Below, in pieces: positions 42,990-53,056 of a stretch of DNA of 64,000 nt. The stretch comes from Anthopleura xanthogrammica. Its lineage: Eukaryota; Cnidaria; Anthozoa; Actiniaria; Actiniidae. Below the pieces are notes generated by a model, which worked only from the letters and a program-made list of their open reading frames with translations, made no database searches and was not told the DNA's origin. The position numbers were made by a program, and so were the translations under genes. Where the stretch lies: assembly GCA_964019055.1 (NCBI GenBank), contig OZ025208.1, positions 3,208,453 through 3,272,452 of the forward strand, given 5' to 3'. The number at the start of each line of letters is the position of its first letter. Positions within the stretch are counted from its first letter, which is position 1.

Positions 42990-43304
42990 AAGTTAAAAAC
43001 CGAGTCGTTGCGGCCCAGCGGTCTTTCCCAAGTCCATCTGTCACGGAGGGAGGGGGGGGGGGGGGGGATAGCAGGAGTCACTGGCAGCTCTGGCAGTTCT
43101 GGAAGTTTTTTGCCGTTCTGACGAATGTATGAGTTGTTTTGTGTACCGTCCGCCCGCCCTAAGGTTAGATAGGACTTGTGTAAAGTGAGTATTCTACGGT
43201 ATGGGTCAGTGTGACGGGTACCAGGTGGTGAACTGTTGTTAGGCATTCTGCCATGTCGGATTTTCGTACAAAATAAAGAAGAGAGTTTACGTTGAATCTC
43301 TACA
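42990..43304 (+). repeat. Candidate 5' LTR and primer-binding region of a Gypsy element
   Basis: Sequence ahead of gag ends gaatctctaca, followed by gtggtgacgaggatgg, which resembles the primer-binding junction seen in many metazoan Gypsy elements. An AATAAA lies at 43271. I could not find a matching 3' LTR, so the boundaries are uncertain. It contains a G run near 43052-43068. Confidence 0.4.
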
Positions 43305-43373
43305 GTGGTGACGAGGATGGAATCCCAAGGACTTTATTTTTAAAGTGAAAGAGCCAAACAGGAATTAAGAAAG

Positions 43374-43787
43374 ATGCCCACGTGTGGAAAACTAGAGAAT
43401 TTTGATGAAACGGATGGAGATTGGGAAACATATGTCGAGAGTGTGGAACAGTGCTTTGTCGTAAATGATGTCCAGGACGACAAGAAAGTACCAGCACTAC
43501 TAAGCTTCATGGGAGGTAAGACCTATGCCTTATTGAAAAACTTAACAGTCCCGCAAATACCAGCAGAGAAGGAGTTTGAAGCTATCGTAGAGATATTAAA
43601 GAACCACCTAAACCCAAAACCACTAGAGATTGCTCAACGTTTTAGGTTATATAAACGAAAGCAAGCCAAAGACAAGAATATTCGCACATACATAGCAGAA
43701 TTAAAGAATTTAACAATGCACTGCAATTTTGGAGGTCATCTAGACGAAGCTTTAAGAGATAAATTAGTATGTGGAATAAAGAAGTAA
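43374..43787 (+). pseudogene. Ty3/Gypsy gag N-terminal ORF
   Basis: A 137-codon frame starting MPTCGKLENFDETDGDWETY, with the retrotransposon-gag pattern (LLSFMGGKTYALLKNL, then F-E-A-I-V and LNPKPLEIAQRFRLYKRKQA), ending in TAA inside the capsid-like region. Gag continues in a different frame downstream, so the stop reflects a frameshift. The product would be a capsid-like structural protein of an LTR retrotransposon. Confidence 0.8.
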
Positions 43788-46265
43788 CATATACAAAAGC
43801 GCTTGCTAGCTACGAGGGAGCTGACATTTGCAAAAGCAATAGCAATAGCGATAGAAACAGCCACCAGGGACACCCTAGAGTTACAAGAGGGTACGCAAAA
43901 AGTTAGTACAGTCCATAAATTAGTGTGTGCTATCGGTGTGGGTCAAAGGAACACGACGCAAACCATTGTCGTTCCAAGGGGTCAACGTGTTATAATTGCG
44001 GCAAGCAAGGGCACATACGGCCAGTCTGCAAGACCAAACCACCAAACAGAGAGGTCAAAGGAAGAGCAATCCAACAAGAAAACAAGAAAATAAATAGTAG
44101 AGATGTGCGTAGGCTACATGTGGAGAGCGATAGTGACAGCGACGAATATGCAGACATTGGTAGTTTAAAGGTATACGATATCAACACAAACAGGGACGAT
44201 ATCTTCTGGGTAACCCCTAACGCAAATGAAAAAAAGAAATCAAGATGGAGCTCGACACTGGGGCAGCTGTCTCATTAATACCATGGAGTATGTTCAAGGA
44301 ACACTAACATACAGCAACGAGAAAATTGTCCCCAAGGGTGTGGTCCAAGTAAAGGTAACGTATAACCAACAAGAGAAGCAGCTGCTGTTATTTGTGATGG
44401 AAACAAATGGCCCTGCCCTATTCGGACGAGACTGGTGAAAGGAGATAAGACTCAACTGGAAGAACATTAAGGTCCTAGACAAAAAAAGGAACACTCCCAG
44501 TACATCAACCAGAGTATGAGAACTTCTGAAGAAGAGGTTTTTGAAGACCAGCTAGGAAAATTATCTTCCAAGAAAGCGAAGCTTACTCTCAAAGATGGCG
44601 CCACTCCAAAGTTTTGTAAGGCTAGACAAATACCATACGCACTAAAGCCAAAGGTAGAAGAAGCAATCAAAGACCTGGAAAACAAAAGCATTCTTGTGTA
44701 TGAATATGATCGTCGCGGAGTATTAAGCAATTTAAGTAATTGCAACTATAGAAGCCCGAAAAAATTTCGGGACTCCAACGGAATTTGAAACCATGATCTT
44801 AGGAGAACCGGTGCAATGCTCTACCAACTGAGCTATGAAGCCATATATGTTTGTAGGAGGTCATTTTAGCTGAGTCCATTCGGCCACTAAGTACAGTGTA
44901 GATATATATATGTTGGTCTGATCCACGGTTAATAAATTGTGTATGAATATGATCGTCGCGGAGTATTAAGCAATTTAAGTAATTGCAAGTATAGAAGCCC
45001 GAAAAGAAATACGGGACTTCAACGGGATTTTTACCAAAACCGAATGGAGCGAATGGGCAATACCTGTAGTGCCATTGTTGAAATGGGATGATTCAATTCG
45101 ATTATGTGGTGATTTCAAAATAACCGTAAACCCACAGTTGCAGGCGGAGCAGTATCCACTCCCAAGATTTCAAGACCTTTTTTGCAAACTTAGCTTGGGG
45201 ACAGAAATTCAGTATAATTGATCTAAAACAAGCGTACCACCAGATGGAGCTAAAGAAGGAGTCAAGGAGATTCTTGACCATAAACACACACATGGGTCTG
45301 TTCCCATATAACCGATTGGTGTTCGGAATAACGTCAGACCTGGCCATCTGGCAACGAACCATGGACCAACTATTAGCAGACGTTCCGAACACTACATGCC
45401 TGATAGATGACATTCTGACACCTGGAGAATCTTGAGAAGGTGCTAAAATAGCTGAGTGTAAATGGTGTACGAGCAAATCCGGAGAAATGCGCTTTCATCC
45501 AAGACAAGATCAAGTTCTGTGGCCACGAGGTCGACTCCCAAGGTCTACATAAAAGGGAAGACAAAGTAGAAATCATTGTAAATGCCCCACCCCCCAAAGA
45601 TGTTAAGGAAGTCCGCTCATTCTTGGGGCTTGTAAGTTACTACAATAAATTGGCAGCGTTGCACTCACGACAAACCGAGCTAACAACACAAGATGTGTGT
45701 TTACTACCGGGGAACAGAGTAATTATTCCTTGCAAACTACGAGATAAAGTGTTAGAAAAACTGCACAAAAGGCATCTGGGAATAGCAAAGATGAAGGGAG
45801 TTGCGACGACCTTGATTTGGTGGTCAAGGTTAGATAAACAAATAGAAACCCTTGCAAAGACATGTTCCGGCTGCCAGCTAGTACAGAATGAGCCACCAAC
45901 CACAGTGCTATACCAATGGGAGTGCCCTAAAGGAGCATGGCACTGGATAAATGTAGACTTTGCAGGCCCTTTCCTCAACAGGATGTTCCTGATCGTAGTC
46001 GATGCATATTCGAAGTGGCCCAATATCTAAGTGATGCAGTCTACGACAGCAGAAAAGACCTTTGAGAAACTCCAACTGATCTTTGGCCGGTATGGAGTCC
46101 CTAAGATCTTAGTCAGTGACAACGGTCCTCAATTCACTGCAGACGCATTCAAAGGATTCCTAAAAAGAAATGGCATCAAACATATCACCTCAGCTCCTTA
46201 CCATCCAGCCACAAATGGTTTGGCAGAGCGCTTCGTACAGAGCTTTAAGCAAGCGACGAAAATAC
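43788..46265 (+). pseudogene. Ty3/Gypsy gag-pol remnant: CCHC, protease, reverse transcriptase, integrase
   Basis: Pieces in different frames follow standard order. There are two CCHC knuckles (CYRCGSKEHDANHC near 43925-43970 and CYNCGKQGHIRPVC), an aspartic protease DTGAAVSLIP (near 44250) with LFGRDW (to 44438), reverse transcriptase pieces (44516-44708 and 45031-45435, including the DD box as CLIDDIL), a short RFLGL-type segment (RSFLGLVSYYNK near 45640), then integrase with an H-x-x-H/C-x-x-C zinc motif (45740-45880), DFAGPF, DAYSKWP and SDNGPQFTADAF--E catalytic positions to about 46265. Most of RNase H is deleted, several stops occur, and a SINE interrupts the reverse transcriptase. Non-functional. 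Confidence 0.88.
44697..45030 (-). mobile_element. tRNA-derived SINE inserted in the Gypsy reverse transcriptase, with an adjacent truncated copy
   Basis: On the minus strand from about 44842 the head reads ggcttcatagctcagttggt and carries a B-box-like ggtttcaaattcc; then comes a body with cgggcttctatagttgcaat and aatactccgcgacgatcata down to about 44697. The body alone recurs at 44940-45030. The first seven bases can pair with tggagtc, but the anticodon arm does not form, so it is a SINE head, not a tRNA gene. Confidence 0.75.
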
Positions 46266-46392
46266 AAGAAAATACAAGATATAGGCTTAGTGGAGAGGGG
46301 ACAGGCCGAATTTTACCGGATGTTGGGTATGGGTATCATTTCCGGTAACATTTGACCTGTCCCCTCTCCACTAAGTGTATTTTTGTATTCTT
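46265..46392. repeat. Foldback MITE at the 3' edge of the Gypsy remnant
   Basis: The arms aaatacaagatataggctta then gtggagaggggacagg, and cctgtcccctctccac then taagtgtatttttgtat, are inverse with a loop of about 25 bp. It directly follows the integrase frame and may have removed or replaced the 3' part of the retroelement. Confidence 0.8.
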
Positions 46393-46717
46393 TGCGGAAT
46401 ATTTTTCGTTTTTCTTTTTTTTTTTTTTTTTTTGTCTGTAATGAGATTCCGCGTAAATCCAGGGCTTGCTATTCGAATTTCAAAAAATATTCCTTGGCAT
46501 CGCTTAACAAAAAGTTATTCAATCAAATTAAATTCAAATTAAATTTAAATTCAAATCAAATTAAAGGAAATTTACAGGAAAATCGTGTTTTTTTTTGTTT
46601 TTTTTTGGTTAACTTTTCCAAGACGTTTGTTATTTTTGAGACATAGGGGCTGAAAGTAAGGGCCGGTGTAAATTTCACAATGGGCAAAGACCGCTACCAG
46701 CCCTTTAGGATTCTTTA

Positions 46718-49700
46718 GGGTCCTTTAGGATTACAATGATAAAATATTGTAAATAACGTAACTTTACATCCACTGATTTCAATTTATGAGCCTACAATTT
46801 TGCCTGTTTGTGTTCACCTAGGCCATTTAGGACGTCAAAACGTTCAATAGTAGCTGAACCTGTTACTATCTGTTGTCTTTGTTTATTTTTTTTGCTATAT
46901 CGTGCGACCTACATGTGGTGCTGGTCACATCTTTTTTTCTGGCCGAAGACTGAGATTTCTTCAAAAAAAAATCTTTATTGATTTTATTATTGTAATATTT
47001 CATGGTCAGGTCAGTTTTACAGGAGCGGTAAAAATCGCCGAATCAAAAAAAATCAAAAAATCAAAAACCAGTAGATCACAATTAGGGGAATAGAACTGAT
47101 CTTAAAGAATGGGGGACTCAGCCCCTTTCCCTTCTCCCCTCGTCCGCCACCTATATTCTAGGCCTATCTAACCTACGAGCACAATATCTTTTCTACCTCA
47201 CTAGGAAGCTTTTCCTCTCGCTTCCTAGCGTGGTAGAAAAGATCCTCTGCTCGCAGGGCAAGAGCTGGAACTGTGCAATAATTATCTTGGAGGGGGATAA
47301 TGAATTGAACGGAATATGCTTTCAAGTTGTTAACCCCCTTTCTCTACAAGGGTTAAAAATAGTTCTTGCCGTTCCCATCTCAAGTGGGATGCAAAAAGAA
47401 CTTGATACCCCAATTAATTGCAACTTCCTTGTTCTATGTTTCGTGTTGCCGACTCTCAAATATTCCTCTTAATGGAAGTCAGTTTTGAAGGATCTATAGG
47501 TCCTTAGCTTGAAGAATACATCTTACATCTAATACTCCCCTCCATCACCTTGATTTTAATTCATAACTCCCCCCCCCCCCTCCTGGAATTGAAACCCCCT
47601 CCCAGATAACCATTTCACAGTCCCCAAAGCATATCTTGCCACGCAACTACTGTACTTGCAATAACAAGGTTTTCTCCAAACTCGGTAGACACAATTATGA
47701 CCATCCATTTTCCAAGAATCTGAAATGTTATGGAAATCAGTCGATAGATGTTTGAGCGAACAGAAGGAAAACAGTTATAAAACACCACTGTTAGAAAATC
47801 GGCCTGTAAAGTGAAACGCGACTCAAAAATGCAATAAATTTGGAATACAACGTAAGAGCCTAAATGAGCTACTACATGTTCTAAATTCAGAAATATCTGA
47901 TTCAAGTGTTTTTAACGCGATACAAGCAAGTTAAAAAAAAAAATTGCACTAGTAATTATGTACTAGTATGTACTTTGTCGCTTCAACTTATCAGCGTAGC
48001 TGATCAAGCAGTGGCCATGCTGTCGAAAGGTGCGTGGTTCAAATTCTGGACAAGCCATATCATGTATTAATTTATATACACAAGAGTTTTACTGGGAAAT
48101 ACGCCACTATCACTTTTCATACAAACTACATCCAGGACCTCAGTGCCACATTTTCCATATTCTCACACGTGAAGATATCGATGACGTCATTTCCAATGTT
48201 TCCCCGCTCATTTTAACGCGCGTAGTTTTTGTTTGTGAATATGTGAAACTTACACTTATTCCCTCTGAAGTAGTTGTTTTTCTTCACTAATAAAATAATG
48301 TATGCAGCAACCCTTTAAATGTTTGTCTTCCTGTTCTGCAAAAGGAAGACAAAATTCGATATGACTCAGTAATATTCAGTCAAAAATGTTCCCAATTTTG
48401 AAACTGTTAAGTCATTAAAATACTATTACGCCAGGGAATTTGTGTACTGTAAGCCTGGTGCATAATTCAACCGCTTCAGTGTTTCTACACATACTCCTTT
48501 ATGTCCAGTTGCGTAGACTTGAGTCGGTCGACGACAAAGTTTTTTGAATTGAATGTATATCATATCGCATTGGTGAGAGGCGAGTGCTTATATAATCTTA
48601 CTAAATATATTTTACCACTTATAACTTTTACATAATTTTGATTTATAATTATCCTAATATTTCCCTGAATATTGTTGCCGGTAAATACATCGTTTTTCAG
48701 TCGAAAAATTCCCATCACATTCATTGTTAATAAACCTCCTTTGTTTTTTATCATCACCATTATTATCGTTATCATCATTATCATCGTTATCGGTAGTTTC
48801 ATCGACATGACTATCTTTATCATCGTCGTCGTCATCATCATCAGGTGTGGTGCGACTGCTGAAAGCAGTGTTGCAGAAATAGAATCGGGATATACTTCTG
48901 CGTTTTATACAAAAAGGTTTATCGTGTAATCACAAACAGTACTGCAGCGTTGCTGGCAATTACATGATAGTCTCAGCCAAAAAAAAATGCGCTTATACCG
49001 CTTGCAAAGATGTCTGTGATGTATGTGCGTAGCGTTTCTTAATTCCTATTGTTGTATATAATTAAAATCACTATCGCAAATAACACTATCGAAACCTCTA
49101 TCAAATTTTTACTCAGTAGTTCCCCTGACTGGAAAATGGGACTGACGAGTTGTTTTAGTGCTAACTGTAACTTACTTGTAAACGTTCTTGTTTTTTCTGG
49201 GATTGGCAGTTGGATAAAGGTCCATTTGTCGGTGGCGCTTCTATATGTCAATTCTTGTGTAGATTCATTATTTACTTCGAATTCTACAACGGATTCCCTA
49301 CCAAAATGTTCATCTCCGCTGTAAAACCAAAATCGAAGACATTGCCATCCTTCTGCTATTGGACGAATGAGTGGGCTTAGCCTAGCCCAACTACATTCTC
49401 CTTTCTCATCTTCATAACAAGATGGATTTCCTGGAAACAAAAAGTGCTCCATTATATCCTTTAACCTCTACATTTTTTCATCCTAGATTTGTTCGTTCAA
49501 GATGTGGGCCCTCGATTTAGTCAATAATTCATTCAACTCATCCAATATTTGTTTAGTATTGGTTTGGAAATTGCCACAAGGTGCTTAGAGACCTATTGCC
49601 GGTTTTCATGTGACGTCATCAAAAAATCAAACTCTTTACCATACATCGTATAAAGACATTTCTAAGATATGTTTTAGAAATTAATGATAAAAGTTACAGG

Positions 49701-50893
49701 AAAAAGTTTCAAGTCATTTTGATGTTTGGTTCTCGAGTTATGAAGGTTGAATTTGCGCAACGCAATACCGTCACCTCTTAAAAGTTTCTGAACAACGGTA
49801 AAAAAAATTTACTTGAAAGATTTTACTGTGGCACGTTTAAAAACTATATTTTGAGTATATTTCAGTTAAATATTATGAAGCCTTTGGAGTCCACCATGTT
49901 CGCATCCTTTAGTGGAACACAAAGATGACCGCTCCATACATTTTTACAAAACATGTCGTCCTTTTTGGTCGCCCATAATTCCGCAACGAAATGATTTACA
50001 GCCTTGACACTTTGCCAGTATATGTAGTTTTGAAAGCTTTAAAAGATTATGAAACGTTTTCTCTTATTATATTGCGAAATTACGCTTTTGAAATTGATGA
50101 TCGACGTAGGTGAAAGCTAACAATAATTGAACAATTGCATGATTTCGTTACCTGTATTACTTTATTTTTATTGTGTTAGAATGCTTTCCACTTCCAACTT
50201 GACCATCCAGTAAGTTGGTAATTTCCTGCATCATATATCTAATATGCCTATTCCCAGTAGATTTGGAAAGGTTTTTCCGGTTAGTTTTCTTCTTCCTAAA
50301 AGACAGAATCATGATACAAATTTGATATTATCCCACCTTTCCCGTTTAATGATGATCGATTAATCCAAAGGAATACTGAAATGTCAAACGACTTATTTAA
50401 TTAATTAATTAATTTACTGTTAATTAATTGATATTTATATATTTTTCCTATTGCCTAATTCTCTACAGTCCTCTCCTGATGAGTTTCCTGGTATTTCCAC
50501 TTGTCCAAATGCCCAGTCGCTAGCAGTAGGATTAGAATTGTTCCAGAGAAGATTGGTGCTGGTAGCAGTGTGGAGAACAATCTCACTGAAGTTCTGAGTT
50601 AGATGTATCAGGAATAAAATACCAGAACTGCATGCAGGCAGTGACGGTTGTGTTCCAATGCTTTACGAGTCTTCCATAACCATTCTTAATGCTTTTGTTT
50701 GACTTCAATAGAATGTAACTTTCTACATCAAGAAGAAGAAAAAACATTTTAAAAGTTTATAGGTTCTGTTAAGATGAATACTGACCAGCATTGAACATTC
50801 CTTTTAAGACCATAAGCAAAAGCGAGCTTAAAAAAATCAACTTCAAAACTTCAAACTTCGAAATTTTATCAAGCAACAATACAATTGTTCAAA
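46718..50893. repeat. Inverted segmental duplication, arm 2 (partner 11252-16900)
   Basis: The reverse complement aligns with receptor intron/exon sequence from exon 9 to beyond exon 11. Arm 2 lacks the two mobile blocks of arm 1 and the stretch carrying exon 10. It has its own extra block at about 47570-48090, part of which (47660-47930) is the dispersed repeat also found at 41290-41640. Short GAT/ATC microsatellites occur in both arms. Confidence 0.9.
49176..50722 (-). pseudogene. Broken copy of receptor MAM exons 9 and 11
   Basis: On the minus strand, 50722-50471 matches exon 9 but is 252 nt instead of 248; the 4-nt gain follows the aacttcag stretch and brings a TGA into frame, and the MAM Cys near it is lost. 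The donor after it reads GA instead of GT. The equivalent of exon 10 is deleted. 49430-49176 matches exon 11 (GWQCLRFWFYSGDEHFGRES) but has one extra A in the run before the end, shifting the frame, while its acceptor and GTAAG donor remain. Several amino-acid changes relative to the live copy fit relaxed selection. Confidence 0.88.
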
Positions 50894-52977
50894 GTGATAT
50901 TTAAAAAACGAGCTTGAGTGTTTATATCCACGATAAAACACGAATGTGAGTTTTTTACATGACTTCTAAAACCCATGAAGAGTCAAACATTTGTTTTGAG
51001 CATTTGTATTCAAGACTATAATAAAAAATGTATTTTGCAGTATAATCTGGTGCCACATTATAGGTTTTGAATATCGTGTGTTTCATGAATAAAATTACAA
51101 TATGATGTCTGTAAGGAATAGAAATCTCAGGAGGCTCAGTTAACATTGGTGTTACTTATTAGGGCATAACGCTTTTGAAAAACCTTTCTTTGTTAAACAT
51201 CAATGCTTTGTTATTTAGATTTGCTTTGTTTTTTCATGTTCTGTTTTTTCGTGTGTCATAATGACAATGCAGCGCTTACGGAAGGTACAAACCTCTGAAA
51301 GAGAAAGCTTTAGTAGATTCGATACCTTCGAGTACCAAATATTCTTCAAAGTGGGCCCATAACATTTTTGAGGATTGGAAGAGATTTAGAGTCAAACAAA
51401 ATCATGCAAGATCCTTCGAAAGAGATTATTCCATGGCAGGTTGAAGATATCTTTCAGTTATACAAAATCTTAACACACAGTCACTCGATTTCTGGCTGGT
51501 GATGTTCATTCATGATCAAGAAGTCGCGAAACAAAATGGTGAGTTTTATCCGCTGAAGAGCTTGTATCTCATAGTTTGATTTAAACTTTTATTTTGTACA
51601 CGATATTTTATCGTGAATACACATTTCATGTTTTGACGATATTTTGTCGTGTTTTTTTTTTCGAATATTAGTTCTAGATTATTGAACTTTTTCCAATACA
51701 GAAACAATGGTAATTAGAATATGAACACTGTTATCAATCAGCCAATCTATAAAACTATATTTTCAATGTTTCTAGTTGAGAAAAACGCTAGTTATAAGTA
51801 AATTTAGATAAAAAGTTGTACACATTTGTTTGATATCAGTAGTAAATCTATTTCCTCCGCTATGGATTGTCTTTAATTGTCTTTATTTTATTTTATTCTA
51901 TTTTTTAGGTATAGAGGTTCATAAGAGAGGGCCGTTTTGAGCTGATTTCGGGAGAGCGCAGGTTTGATTAATAATTCATATACGTGCTGATACAATGCAT
52001 TTGTCTTTGATGAATTGTTGTAGATATTGAACTGTTTAATAAACATGAGTGTTTTAACTGCAATGAAACTGCAGTTAAAACACTCATGTTTATTAAACAG
52101 TTTTATAACTACAACGGTTCATCAAGCACAAATGCATTGTATCAGCACGGATATGAATTATTAATCAGCCCCGCACTCCCCTGAGATATTCAAAACCACC
52201 CCCGACTTTTAGTTTGATGGACCTTTATCCTAGTATAAAAAATACGTCACGTGTTTAGTTTGGGCAACACGATTGGCTCTCAGCCTCATTGAATATTAAT
52301 GAGTTTTAGAATTTACAACCCTCACTTATCTGCTTGTCTTGACTTGAGACTCGTTGTAAATATTAATTTTTCAAAGTCTGTTTTTCGCTTCAACGAAGGC
52401 AAATCGTCGTTGTTGAGCTATGTGATCTTGAATTTGAAAAACAAAGTTTTCAAGGAATAAACAGCCGTCGGATATCCTTATCCTCATTAGGAGAACTTCA
52501 ACAGAAGCATATTTTGTGAGTTTTTACTTCGCTGGTTTTCTTCTTTCAACGAAGAATTCTCCACACGATTTTCAAGTTTCTGGCACAAGAAATCCTTTCT
52601 TAAGTCGATTCCATTGATAAAAGCCAACTCTTGAAACGTTCTGTCGTACATATACTATTGTTCTTTTTAGTGTTCATTAATATATTTGCTTGTAGATTCA
52701 AATAATTAGCTTAGTATTTAGGGAAATCTTTCTGCCACTTCAAACATGTTTTGGCGGTTGCCATGGCAATTTTGAAATCACACTCCCGAGAGCTTGAAAT
52801 CACACTGTAACGTTGAAATCACACTCCTCTTAGCCAATCCGATTGCAGAAATTTCTTAGATCATATGATGAAAACAACATAATAACATCACCATGATAGA
52901 TTATTAACAACTTCTTTTTAGTTTGTCGAGAAAAAGTCACGAAAGCAATGGTCTAGTTTCACCGAAGCAACGCCATC
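50894..52977. other. Intergenic/promoter side of the PAN-fibrinogen gene; one foldback
   Basis: Contains the foldback at 51950-52180 and short repeated hairpin text near 50900-50945 (aaaaaacgagcttgagtg / gataaaacacgaatg), similar to 22455-22553. A promoter for the next gene should lie here, but I see no convincing TATA or initiator. Confidence 0.4.
51950..52180. repeat. 230-bp near-perfect foldback
   Basis: The arms start gggagagcgcaggtttgatt and end aatcagccccgcactccc. The inner stems include aaacatgagtgttttaactg and its exact inverse cagttaaaacactcatgttt around a centre at about 52065. Arms are about 105 bp with small indels. Confidence 0.9.
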
Positions 52978-53056
52978 ATGTTAGCAAAAGGGAATATCGA
53001 TTTTGCTTTTGGTATCTCTTTTTTCCTGTTTCTCGTAACAAATCATGTGGTTTGTG

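Noticed and set aside
44769..44842. Possible tRNA gene on the minus strand
   Set aside because: The acceptor and D arms look tRNA-like, but the anticodon stem does not pair and the T-arm B box is altered; it is joined to a SINE body that is repeated nearby.
49039..49452. 137-codon minus-strand frame with MAM similarity as a working paralogous gene
   Set aside because: It is the exon-11 copy in the inverted duplication; the upstream MAM exon copy has a frameshift, stop and lost donor, and the next exon is deleted.
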